Notes under the pieces: model-generated
What the model was told of the DNA's origin: nothing
The model's database searches: none
What the model saw: only the letters and a program-made list of their open reading frames with translations
Source: Lachnospiraceae bacterium
GTDB lineage: Bacteria > Bacillota > Clostridia > Lachnospirales > Lachnospiraceae
Assembly: GCA_018056425.1 (NCBI GenBank)
Contig: JAGPFR010000019.1
Span: 1 to 45,182, forward strand
Direction: 5' to 3'
Length of the DNA stretch: 45,182 nt
In this document: positions 22,710 through 31,096 of the stretch, piece by piece
How positions within the stretch are numbered: the stretch's first letter is position 1
Layout: each line of letters begins with the position of its first letter
Translations under genes and position numbers: made by a program

Positions 22710-24362
22710 TTATCTGCTGTTGCTGCTGAGCTTAGCTAATTTACGTGCTTCTTTCTTGGCTTTTTCTCTATCTCTGTATTCCTGACGCTGCTTCTTGTGA
22801 TACTCTCTGATCTCGGCCCTGGTCATGTTATCCTCAGGATCCGGGAAACGGAATACATCCGAAGTAGCTATCTCTACTCTCATATTTCTGATCTTCTCGA
22901 TGCTGAGAGGAACCAGGAAGATGAGCAGCAATACAAATACTGTCAGGAAGAGATGACTCTGAACCCATTCTTTACGATATTCCTTGAAAGCCTTGGACCA
23001 GTTCTCATCATCATATTTGAGCTCGAAATAATTCATGGCCTCTCTGTAGTTCTCCTGACGAAGAAGCGCACGACCTATTCCGATATAAGCAAGATCATAA
23101 TTTCCGTCGTACTCAAGTACTCTTCTCCAAAGTGCTTCGGACTCTTCGTATTTACCGGCATCGAAAGTATCGATCGCACCGTAAATATCCTTACCGAAAT
23201 CACTCAGGACAAAATATGTAATGGAACAATCGGCAGAATCAAGAACGATCAGATCATATCCGATATGATCGACGGCGATGGGACGTCTGAAATATCCGTC
23301 CATATTACCGTTACCGCCGAAAGCGAAAACCATACGTCCCTGATCATCATAACCGAAGAGTCTTCCACGGTTTCTGTCGAGACATACGTAAATGTCATTT
23401 TCCATAGCGGTTACATCCGAGAACATCGAAGGTCCCGAATATCCGCCCGCAGATCCCCAGTAAATATCACCGCAGTTAAGCCAGTTACCGTTATTTACGA
23501 GAATGTTGTTTCCGAGAAGATTAAGTCTTCTGACCGAATCTACCTTGAGATCATCAAGAGCCTGCGCATCGGCTACGGGAACGCTGGCATAAATAAAGCC
23601 TTCATAGTCCATGTAGATATTACTGTACTCAGTAGGAACATCTACAGGCATACGGTCGATCTGTTCCTGGGTCGCAAACTTTTTCCAGATGTAATCGATA
23701 AGATTATATGCAGCCTTGGTAGCACCTACAAATCCCGCGAAGGTTCCATCAGGCTCGTATTTAAGAAGACCTTTGTTAACACCGTCACAGATGCAGTAGA
23801 CTCTTTCCGCGGTATCAACGACTACCTTATTGGGAAGGAAGATGGTGTCTGCAGAAAGCGCGCTGTCAACGGGAAGAGTAAACTCCATAAGATAATGAAG
23901 GTCGGGATCAACCTTGACTATACGGTTATTTCCCTTATCTGCAATGAATATATTACCGTCTTCAGATACAGCAACATCTGTAGGACCGCTGAGCTCATTC
24001 TTATCGGGCGCACCCTTGATCGAGTCAAACTCATCGAGAAGTACAAGTCCGAGATTCTCATCGGTTCCCAAAACAACGATTCGGTTATTTCCGGTATCAC
24101 AGATATAAACCTTATCTCCGGCTACAGTAAGTCCGCTTGGATTATTAAGTCTTACATCCAATCCGAGTTCTGCGGATGTGTATACATTGAATACCTCATA
24201 CAGATCAGGGGTATCCTGAACATCACCCCAGTAATCGTAGATGTAAGTGTAGCTTCTGTGCTCCATTGCCTGAGCCTGCATGGGAACGCTCATGATTCCA
24301 AGCGCTGCTGCCGCAATAAGTGCACCTATTCTTTTGATTGTAAAAGTTACGGGCTTTTTCAT
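22710..24362 (-). CDS. NHL beta-propeller/TPR membrane protein
   Basis: 550 residues. Signal peptide 1-32 (MQAQA-M). NHL repeats with the P-G-V/L...Y-CDTGNNRI-V pattern at about 72-98 and 125-152 and weaker ones to about 385 make an extracellular beta-propeller. Two TPR-like helical repeats (396-455: GKYEESEALWRRVLEYD, ENYREAMNYFELKYDD) follow, then a membrane segment (about 472-490) and a charged, Lys/Arg/Glu-rich cytosolic tail of about 60 residues. The layout suits a scaffold or sensor joining the outside to a cytosolic partner; no enzyme motif is seen. Starts five bases after the upstream permease stop. Confidence 0.82.
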   Translation of the reverse strand: MKKPVTFTIKRIGALIAAAALGIMSVPMQAQAMEHRSYTYIYDYWGDVQDTPDLYEVFNVYTSAELGLDVRLNNPSGLTVAGDKVYICDTGNNRIVVLGTDENLGLVLLDEFDSIKGAPDKNELSGPTDVAVSEDGNIFIADKGNNRIVKVDPDLHYLMEFTLPVDSALSADTIFLPNKVVVDTAERVYCICDGVNKGLLKYEPDGTFAGFVGATKAAYNLIDYIWKKFATQEQIDRMPVDVPTEYSNIYMDYEGFIYASVPVADAQALDDLKVDSVRRLNLLGNNILVNNGNWLNCGDIYWGSAGGYSGPSMFSDVTAMENDIYVCLDRNRGRLFGYDDQGRMVFAFGGNGNMDGYFRRPIAVDHIGYDLIVLDSADCSITYFVLSDFGKDIYGAIDTFDAGKYEESEALWRRVLEYDGNYDLAYIGIGRALLRQENYREAMNYFELKYDDENWSKAFKEYRKEWVQSHLFLTVFVLLLIFLVPLSIEKIRNMRVEIATSDVFRFPDPEDNMTRAEIREYHKKQRQEYRDREKAKKEARKLAKLSSNSR

Positions 24363-24367
24363 CAGTG

Positions 24368-25462
24368 TTAATCCTTCAATCCGGATGATGCCATGGTCTC
24401 AAGGATCTGGCTCTCAGAGAATATGAATATTGCTATAGGTACGATCATCAAAACAACAAGTACTGCTGCTGCCTCACCGGTTCTGGCGATACCGCCGGCC
24501 TGAATCTGCTGCATAGCGAAAGGCAGTGTCTTCATTTCCTCGGAATAGATAACGGTTGAAGCTCTGTTATTCCAAAGGTACTGAACAAGGAAGATGATCA
24601 GTGTCAGCCATGCGGGCTTAACGTTAGGCATTACGATCCTGGAAAATACTGTCCACTCGGTTGCTCCGTCAATCTTGGCTGCCTCGATAAGTGAGGTGGG
24701 AAGACCTTCCATAAACTGCTTCATGAGGAAGAGTCCCATGGGATAAGCAAACGCGGGGATGATTACTGCCCAATAAGTATCGATCATGTGAAGCTTGCTC
24801 ATGATGATATAGTTGGGAATACCGGTTACATAACCGGTGAACATCATAGCTACGGTTACGACTTTGAAGAATGTCTTTCCACCGGGGAAATCATACTTGG
24901 CAAGTACGAACGCTGCCATGGATGCCGCAAAGAGATGTCCGACGGTTCCCACACCGGTAATGAATACGGTGTTGAACAAGTATCTCGAGAAGGATACCCA
25001 TGACTTACTCATGGTTACGAACAGATCCGAGAAGTTATCGATCGTAGGATTCTGTGCGAATATCCTGGGCGGGAACTTGTAGAGCTCATCCAGAGGCTTG
25101 AGTGCTGATTCAACCGCGTAAATGATGGGGAAGAACATGACGATCGCAACCAGGACCAGGAAGATGTACAGGAAAAGGTCTCCCACTATACTTCTGTTAG
25201 GCTTACGGCGCTTGATGAGAGGCTTATGATAAACCTGCTCTTCGTCATCCTTCTTCTTGGATTTTTTGTTTTTCTTTACGGAGGGCTCTTTGACAACAGT
25301 TGCCTTGAGCACGTCTGTTTCTTCGTCTATGAGGGATGCCTTGGGAGCAGCCTCTTCAGCAGCGTTCTCCGCAGCAGTCTCAAGAACTTCTGCCTCAGTT
25401 TCCTGAGCTTCCGTTGTGATGTTTTGATTTTCAGCCATATTATTATTCTTCATATCGGACAT
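24368..25462 (-). CDS. Sugar ABC importer permease (MalG type) with charged N-terminal extension
   Basis: 364 residues. Residues 1-90 form a cytosolic extension, first acidic and Glu/Ala-rich, then Lys-rich (KKNKKSKKKDDEE), longer than usual for this family. Six membrane segments follow, with the EAA loop IEAAKIDGATEWTVFSRIVM then P. Pairs with the permease upstream (one base between genes). The extension might contact the shared ATPase or membrane phospholipids. Confidence 0.93.
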   Translation of the reverse strand: MSDMKNNNMAENQNITTEAQETEAEVLETAAENAAEEAAPKASLIDEETDVLKATVVKEPSVKKNKKSKKKDDEEQVYHKPLIKRRKPNRSIVGDLFLYIFLVLVAIVMFFPIIYAVESALKPLDELYKFPPRIFAQNPTIDNFSDLFVTMSKSWVSFSRYLFNTVFITGVGTVGHLFAASMAAFVLAKYDFPGGKTFFKVVTVAMMFTGYVTGIPNYIIMSKLHMIDTYWAVIIPAFAYPMGLFLMKQFMEGLPTSLIEAAKIDGATEWTVFSRIVMPNVKPAWLTLIIFLVQYLWNNRASTVIYSEEMKTLPFAMQQIQAGGIARTGEAAAVLVVLMIVPIAIFIFSESQILETMASSGLKD

Positions 25463-25463
25463 A

Positions 25464-26402
25464 TCAGGTACCTACCCTGCTCAACAGTGACTGTATTGCT
25501 TTATTGCAGAGTATCATCATAAGGAACAGGATAGTAGCTATCGAACATGCATAACCCATCTCGAATCTACTGAAACCGTAGTCGAAAAGGTGTGTGACTA
25601 TGGTTCTTGCAGCATAGTCTGTTGAAGGATATCCGCAAAGTGCCATTGTGACATCACAGACACCGAAAGCCTGGGTAATGGACATAACCGCACCGAACAT
25701 AAGCATGGGCTTCATGTTGGGAAGGGTGATGAACCAGAGTTCCTGCCATCTGTTCTTGATACCGTCAACATATCCTGCTTCATACTGGGCTTTATCTATG
25801 CCCTGAAGACCTGCAACGAATGAAAGGAATCCTGCTCCGAGGCTCATCCAGAGGATAACGCCCATACATACGGGAAGCATGTATCTGGGATCGATAAGCC
25901 AGAGCTGTGGAGTATCGATGATACCGGTGTTCATAAGGAATGCATTTACATATCCGTAAGCATCGCCTCTGAAGAATACCGAGAAGATAACGTAACAGTT
26001 ACCGGCGATCGAAGGTGCGTAGAAAATAATAACCGCAACGCTTCGAACCCATCTGGGAAGTTCATTGATCAGCCATGCAAAGAGGAAACTTCCTATATAA
26101 CCGAGAGGCCCGGTTATGATGGCGATCATGAAAGTGTTCTTAATGGAGATAAGGAAAATGTCATCCTCAAGGAACAATGATATATAGTTCTGAAGTCCTA
26201 CAAATCTCGGCATCTCCAGAATGTTGTAGTAAGTAAAACTGAAGAAGATCGAGATCACGACGGGAAGAATGTAGAACATCGTGAAGATGATCGCATAGGG
26301 GGCGAGGAAGAGGTAGCAACTCTTGGAGAGTCTTGCTCTCTTCACGCCTATCCTGAAATTATGCTTTTTAACTTTGATGTAGTCTTTTAATAATTGTGAC
26401 AT
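25464..26402 (-). CDS. Sugar ABC importer permease (MalF type)
   Basis: 312 residues, six membrane segments starting YLFLAPYAIIFTMFYILP. EAA-like loop: YEAGYVDGIKNRWQELWFIT, with Gly in place of the second Ala. Forms a channel with the next gene and takes substrate from the large binding protein upstream, three bases away. Confidence 0.93.
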   Translation of the reverse strand: MSQLLKDYIKVKKHNFRIGVKRARLSKSCYLFLAPYAIIFTMFYILPVVISIFFSFTYYNILEMPRFVGLQNYISLFLEDDIFLISIKNTFMIAIITGPLGYIGSFLFAWLINELPRWVRSVAVIIFYAPSIAGNCYVIFSVFFRGDAYGYVNAFLMNTGIIDTPQLWLIDPRYMLPVCMGVILWMSLGAGFLSFVAGLQGIDKAQYEAGYVDGIKNRWQELWFITLPNMKPMLMFGAVMSITQAFGVCDVTMALCGYPSTDYAARTIVTHLFDYGFSRFEMGYACSIATILFLMMILCNKAIQSLLSRVGT

Positions 26403-26405
26403 TTT

Positions 26406-29366
26406 TTAATATTCTCCGTAAACCGGCATACCAAACTCTCGGCGTTTTCTATCGATCTCATCATTTATCATTATCGAATAGTCGATGATGGTTTCTCGTG
26501 AGTCCGTCTTCTCGTTGATTACCTTTCTGCAGGCATTTGCGATATGACGTCCGGTATAGTAACCGCCGGGAACCTCTCTGATGCCTACGGTTGAATCCCA
26601 CTGCTCATTGAGAACGTTGATATCATTATAGCTCCATGAAAGCTGTGAGAATGCATCTCTGTTAGCCGTAGCATATCTTGCGGATGATCCGAGGAGCGCT
26701 TCGATCTCTCGACCGAATCTTACCTGTGTATCAGGCTCAGCCCACCACTTCATGAATTCCCAGGAATTAAGCTTTACCTGTTCATCATCGGTGGCGATCA
26801 TCATGGTTGCGTTACCGGTAATGAAATCCGATCTGTCGATATATACATTACCGTTCTCATCAACACGCTCGGTTCCGGGGATTACGGTGAAGTCCCAAAG
26901 TCCTCTTATCTCGGGAGCGGAAACCATAAGAGTGTTGTACTGTGCATAGGTGCAGATACCGATAGGCATTTCGCCTGAACGGAAACGGCTTACGAAGTCG
27001 TAAATGACGGGAAGTCCGTAGTCGTTAAAGTATCTGAGATAATCATCGAATGCCCTTACGCCCGCCTCGGTATCAACCGTGGTTCTGGTACCTTCTTCAT
27101 TGTACATGTCTCCGCCGTACTGGAAGAGAAGTGTGAAGTACAGTGAAAGATCGGGTACGCTGGATGCGATCGCGGTGGAAGCAGTTGCCGTGCTTGCCGA
27201 TCCTGCAGCGGTGGGGATACCTATTGAAAGGTTATTACCCTGAATGGTAGGAAGCATCTCGATGAGTTCCTTCCAGGTGTTGGGCGGCTCAAGTCCGAGT
27301 TCTTCAAGAACATCCTTACGATAGAACATAACGTTGAACTGCTGCTGCTCGGGAATCGCATAAATGTGATCGTCGAGTCTGTACTGTTCGTAAGAGCTCT
27401 CTGAATAGTGACTGAGTACCTCTTCCCAGCCTTCAAACTGGGTTATATCCTCAGATGCATTTCTCAGCGCATAGTTTACAGGCTGGTCGGCACCGATTGA
27501 AAGAACGACATCGGGTCCGCGTCCTGCGAGAACCGCATTAAGAAGTGCATTCGGGTCTACTATCTCAACGTTAACCCTGATTCCCGTTTCGGGAGTGAAG
27601 GTATCGTCAATCATTGTCTTAAGAATGGTACCCTGGTCACGACCTGTGGTAACCCATACCTTAATGGTATTAGATCTGTCGGAATCGGTATATACGTTAC
27701 CGACGGAATTGTAATCTACTATGAAGGAAGCTACGAAACTCTTTACTTCGTGAAGTGCCTTGGTCCAGAAATGAGCTTTCTCAACGGGAGGGTTCACAGC
27801 GGTTCCGGATACTACGATGTAATCGATATCCATCTTGGTATCGCTCATGTTGAGCATCGCAGTTCCGAGTGCGGTGATGTTATCTTTAAAGGTAACAAAC
27901 TCGTGAGTGATCTTTCCGGGCTTTTCACAGAAACGCTCGAGCTGCTGTGCTACGGTCTGAGCGGCTGCAATGTTTACAGCCTTCTGTCCGGTATACTCGA
28001 CGTACTCATCTACGATCCTGTAGAGTCTTCTGTACTCAAGTTCCATTGCCTCCATGATCTCGGGGTAATTGTCCTGAATACGATAATCTCTGTACTGGTC
28101 GGGATTTGCACCGGTAAATACAAGGATTCTTCTGTAGATCTGGTTAAGTCTGTAAGTGGAATCCTCAAGTTCTTCTATAATAGGTCCGACACTTCCGAGA
28201 ACCGACTCAACTTTGATGGTGTGAGTTCCCTTGGTCAGATAGAAGTTATACTGGGTACCGGCATCGTCGCCTACGGTCAGACAGTTCCAGTCATTCTCAT
28301 AAGGGAAGGACACTTCTCCGGCTTCGGCGAAAGGAACCTCACCGTCGATGTAGATGGCACGGCTGGAAACCTGACCTCTCTGGTAATTCTGGCGGCCCTT
28401 GATCATGATGTTGTAGTAACCGTCTTCGGGTACTTCAAACTCCCACTCGATCCACTGGCCGTATGATCTCCACGCTTCACCGCCGGTGTAATTGAGAACC
28501 GTATGGGTTACGCTGTAAGGCTGAGTGGTGGGTGATGCTCTGTCATACTTCGCATAAAGTGAAGATTCGGAACGAAGGATTGAATCTTCGCCCTGAATGA
28601 CAGTCATATAATCGGCACCTGCGCCTGTATCGGCAGGAAGTGCTGCGATGTACTCATCATAGGAAACAGGATTTTTAACGGGAACAAGAGAAAGGGCTTT
28701 GATAGCCATGGGCTCATTCTCAGCTCCGAGGCTGACGGTTGATGTGCCCTTATCGAAATAGAAAGTATAGGGATTCTGAACATAGCCCATGTCATCCCTG
28801 AAGTATGAAGTCTGCCAATCGTATACTTCAACCTGAGCGGGTCTGATCTCATTACCCTGGTTATCTGTTCTGATCTCTCCGCCGTCGGTCCAGATACGTG
28901 TAAAGGTAAGGTTGCCGGCATCGGTAAAAGGAAGCTCTCCGTTAATGTAGACGCTTCTCTCCGCAGCAACACCTCTGGATTCGGGGATCAGATAATCCAT
29001 CTGAAGATAATAGAATCCGCTTTCGGGGACGTTAACGTCAAAAGTTACTACGGATTCGGTATCGGTGTACAAAACCTTTGCCTCATCGTAGTAATCATTG
29101 AGTATTTCAGCATCCCCTTCTTCTACGGTGTAATCGAATATATCGACATCTACCGTCTTATCGGGATATGCTGCCCCTTCATGATCGAGCAGGTAGCCGG
29201 TATAGGTCCCGGTCCTCTCGAGTCCGACTATGTCGGTGCTAAGATCATAACCTGCATACTTCTCACTGAAGTTCTCCTTATCTCTAAGGTTGAGAAGAAC
29301 GCAAATGCCGGCGAAAGCGCCGCAGAAAACAACTGTGCCTATAAATTTTTTAGTTCCGTTTTTCAT
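26406..29366 (-). CDS. Solute-binding protein fused to two carbohydrate-binding-like domains
   Basis: 986 residues, about twice the usual size. The N-terminal hydrophobic segment (9-27) lacks a good lipobox, so it is probably a membrane anchor. Two beta-sandwich domains like CBM35/CBM6 follow (about 85-235 and 255-395), each with a SRxxYINGELPF or SRAIYIDGEVPF strand and a YxFYxxKGTxTxxxxSxxxP-type end. A helical linker (400-530) leads to a family-1 binding domain (about 570-986: IKVWVTTGRDQGT, RGPDVVLSIG, YAIPEQQQFNVMFYRKDVLEELG, NSWEFMKWWAEP). The fused modules could hold polysaccharide near the importer. First gene of the sugar operon. No Shine-Dalgarno site is visible before the ATG. Confidence 0.88.
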   Translation of the reverse strand: MKNGTKKFIGTVVFCGAFAGICVLLNLRDKENFSEKYAGYDLSTDIVGLERTGTYTGYLLDHEGAAYPDKTVDVDIFDYTVEEGDAEILNDYYDEAKVLYTDTESVVTFDVNVPESGFYYLQMDYLIPESRGVAAERSVYINGELPFTDAGNLTFTRIWTDGGEIRTDNQGNEIRPAQVEVYDWQTSYFRDDMGYVQNPYTFYFDKGTSTVSLGAENEPMAIKALSLVPVKNPVSYDEYIAALPADTGAGADYMTVIQGEDSILRSESSLYAKYDRASPTTQPYSVTHTVLNYTGGEAWRSYGQWIEWEFEVPEDGYYNIMIKGRQNYQRGQVSSRAIYIDGEVPFAEAGEVSFPYENDWNCLTVGDDAGTQYNFYLTKGTHTIKVESVLGSVGPIIEELEDSTYRLNQIYRRILVFTGANPDQYRDYRIQDNYPEIMEAMELEYRRLYRIVDEYVEYTGQKAVNIAAAQTVAQQLERFCEKPGKITHEFVTFKDNITALGTAMLNMSDTKMDIDYIVVSGTAVNPPVEKAHFWTKALHEVKSFVASFIVDYNSVGNVYTDSDRSNTIKVWVTTGRDQGTILKTMIDDTFTPETGIRVNVEIVDPNALLNAVLAGRGPDVVLSIGADQPVNYALRNASEDITQFEGWEEVLSHYSESSYEQYRLDDHIYAIPEQQQFNVMFYRKDVLEELGLEPPNTWKELIEMLPTIQGNNLSIGIPTAAGSASTATASTAIASSVPDLSLYFTLLFQYGGDMYNEEGTRTTVDTEAGVRAFDDYLRYFNDYGLPVIYDFVSRFRSGEMPIGICTYAQYNTLMVSAPEIRGLWDFTVIPGTERVDENGNVYIDRSDFITGNATMMIATDDEQVKLNSWEFMKWWAEPDTQVRFGREIEALLGSSARYATANRDAFSQLSWSYNDINVLNEQWDSTVGIREVPGGYYTGRHIANACRKVINEKTDSRETIIDYSIMINDEIDRKRREFGMPVYGEY

Positions 29367-29428
29367 AGTGTTAATTATATTTTAGGTTATGTTAAATAAT
29401 CTAATTAAATCTTGCTTTTTCGGTATTA

Positions 29429-29458
29429 ATTTTATGCAAAAAATCGATGAATCGTCAA
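29429..29458 (-). promoter_or_regulatory. Promoter of the sugar-uptake operon
   Basis: -35 TTGACG (29453-29458), 18-bp spacer, -10 TAAAAT (29429-29434) on the minus strand, about 63 bases upstream of the large solute-binding protein. The A/T-rich 150-bp gap also contains repeated TGTATGA and TTTAAC words near 29484-29516 that could be regulator sites. No terminator for the export operon is clear here. Confidence 0.6.
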
Positions 29459-29516
29459 TTCTTTGTAAAACTTTTTGTGCAACATGTATGATTTTAACAC
29501 AGTTTAACGTGTATGA

Positions 29517-30416
29517 CTATGGTTTTTTTAGCTTTATTTGACCATCTTCAAAAGAAACCATCAATCTGCCGGTCGCACCGCCCATTTTCTCGATAACATC
29601 GGCAGGAAGCTGCAGCCTTCCGGTCTTATCGACAACGACGTACTCTTCCTGGGTTTCTTCGTTTCTCCAGTCGACTCCGGATTCTTTAAGTCTGTCGGCA
29701 TAGCTTTCCTTGAGTATCCTCTCGGAACTGATTCTGCCGTCCCTTATGGCAACTACTCTCCGAACCTTTCGTGAAAGTGCCAGATCGTGGGTTACGACAA
29801 GTATTGTCTGCCCTGCTTCGTTGAGTTTTGTAAAGATCTCGAATATCTGGTCACCGGTTCTCTCATCAACAGAGCCCGTGGGTTCGTCCGCAAGGAGCAG
29901 TCCGGGCGAATTGGCAAGAGCTATTGCTATCGCTATTCTCTGCTGTTCTCCTCCGGAAAGAGTTCCCAGTCTGCTATACCTGTGATCCTGCATTCCGACG
30001 GTCTCAAGAAGCTCTTCAGCCTTTTGCTTCTTTTTCTTTACACCGCTGAAACGCATCGGTATACAGATATTGTCAATCGCGGTCAGATAGGGGAAGAGGT
30101 TTCTTGCATTGTTCTGCCAGACAAATCCGACAGTCTCACGTTTGTAAGTAACCCTTTCGCTCTCAGTCATCCTGAAGAGGTTTTTTCCTCCGACAAACAG
30201 CTTGCCCGCGCTCGGAATGTCCAGGCCGCCGATCATGTTCAGGAAAGTCGATTTACCCGAACCGGAATTACCTATAAGGGCCGTAAACTCACCTTTCTCG
30301 ACCTTCAGGTCCAGTCCGGAAAGAGCAAGTACTTCAGTCTCCTTGGTCTTGTAGATCTTGACCAGTCCTTCGGCATCTATCATATATTCGGGAGTTTTTA
30401 TAACTTCATCAGCCAT
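29517..30416 (-). CDS. MacB/LolD-type ABC ATPase with AbrB-like C-terminal tail
   Basis: 299 residues. Walker A GNSGSGKST (49-57), Q-loop FVWQNN, signature LSGGEQQR, Walker B LLLADEPTG and the H-loop VVTHD are intact, so it should hydrolyse ATP for the FtsX-like permease. The last 43 residues (257-299: YVVVDKTGRLQLPADVIEKM, ending DGQIKL) look like an AbrB/MazE swapped-hairpin domain, which could dimerise or regulate the ATPase. Overlaps the previous ATPase gene by eight bases; AAGGGAG ribosome site. Confidence 0.92.
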   Translation of the reverse strand: MADEVIKTPEYMIDAEGLVKIYKTKETEVLALSGLDLKVEKGEFTALIGNSGSGKSTFLNMIGGLDIPSAGKLFVGGKNLFRMTESERVTYKRETVGFVWQNNARNLFPYLTAIDNICIPMRFSGVKKKKQKAEELLETVGMQDHRYSRLGTLSGGEQQRIAIAIALANSPGLLLADEPTGSVDERTGDQIFEIFTKLNEAGQTILVVTHDLALSRKVRRVVAIRDGRISSERILKESYADRLKESGVDWRNEETQEEYVVVDKTGRLQLPADVIEKMGGATGRLMVSFEDGQIKLKKP

Positions 30417-31095
30417 CAGCTTCGCTCCCTTCTATGCGTCCGTTTTTAAGTTCTATCAGCTGGTCACCGGCACCCATCAGTCCCACATCATGCGTTGTCA
30501 TAATAATGGTGACTTTCTCTTCTTCGGAAATCCTCTTAAAGAGTTTGGTGACCTCGACAGCCATTCCGGAATCAAGTTCGGCGGTAGGCTCATCCGCAAG
30601 AATGATCCTTGGGTGATGAGCTATTGCTCTGGCTATCGCCACTCTCTGCTGTTCACCTCCGGACATCTCCTGAGGCATGTGGGTCATTCTGTTTGACAGT
30701 CCCACTATTGAGAGGCACTCTGCCGCTCTCTTTTCCATATTATCCTTAATGCCGGCCATTCTCATGGCAAATTCGACATTCTGTATCGCGTTCATCGAAG
30801 GGATAAGGCTTACTGACTGAAATACAAACCCCATCTGCCTTCTCCTCATATTCTCCCTGGCCTTGCTGCTCATTCCGTGTGATGAGGTTCCGTCGATCAG
30901 TATCTGTCCCGAAGTCGGATCATCCAGAGCTCCGATAATATTAAGCAGCGTAGTTTTGCCGGATCCCGACTTGCCTCTGAGAATACACATGGTATCCGCC
31001 TGAATCGTTGCATTGATTCCTTTGAGTACCGATACTTTTCCGCTGGGTGTCTGGAAATCCCTTGTGACGTTTTTGATCTCAATAATAGATCCCAT
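30409..31095 (-). CDS. MacB/LolD-type ABC ATPase
   Basis: 228 residues, standard length. Walker A GKSGSGKTT, Q-loop FVFQSVS, signature MSGGEQQR, Walker B ILADEPTAELD, H-loop TTHD. Second ATPase of the export operon; with only one large permease gene, the two may form a heterodimer under its two halves. GGAGGAG lies before the ATG, one base after the permease stop. Confidence 0.94.
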   Translation of the reverse strand: MGSIIEIKNVTRDFQTPSGKVSVLKGINATIQADTMCILRGKSGSGKTTLLNIIGALDDPTSGQILIDGTSSHGMSSKARENMRRRQMGFVFQSVSLIPSMNAIQNVEFAMRMAGIKDNMEKRAAECLSIVGLSNRMTHMPQEMSGGEQQRVAIARAIAHHPRIILADEPTAELDSGMAVEVTKLFKRISEEEKVTIIMTTHDVGLMGAGDQLIELKNGRIEGSEADG

Positions 31096-31096
31096 A

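Noticed and set aside
22797-24371. 524-codon open frame on the plus strand
   Set aside because: Exactly antisense to the NHL/TPR gene, whose signal peptide, repeats and start are convincing. The plus-strand product has no recognisable domain or ribosome site.
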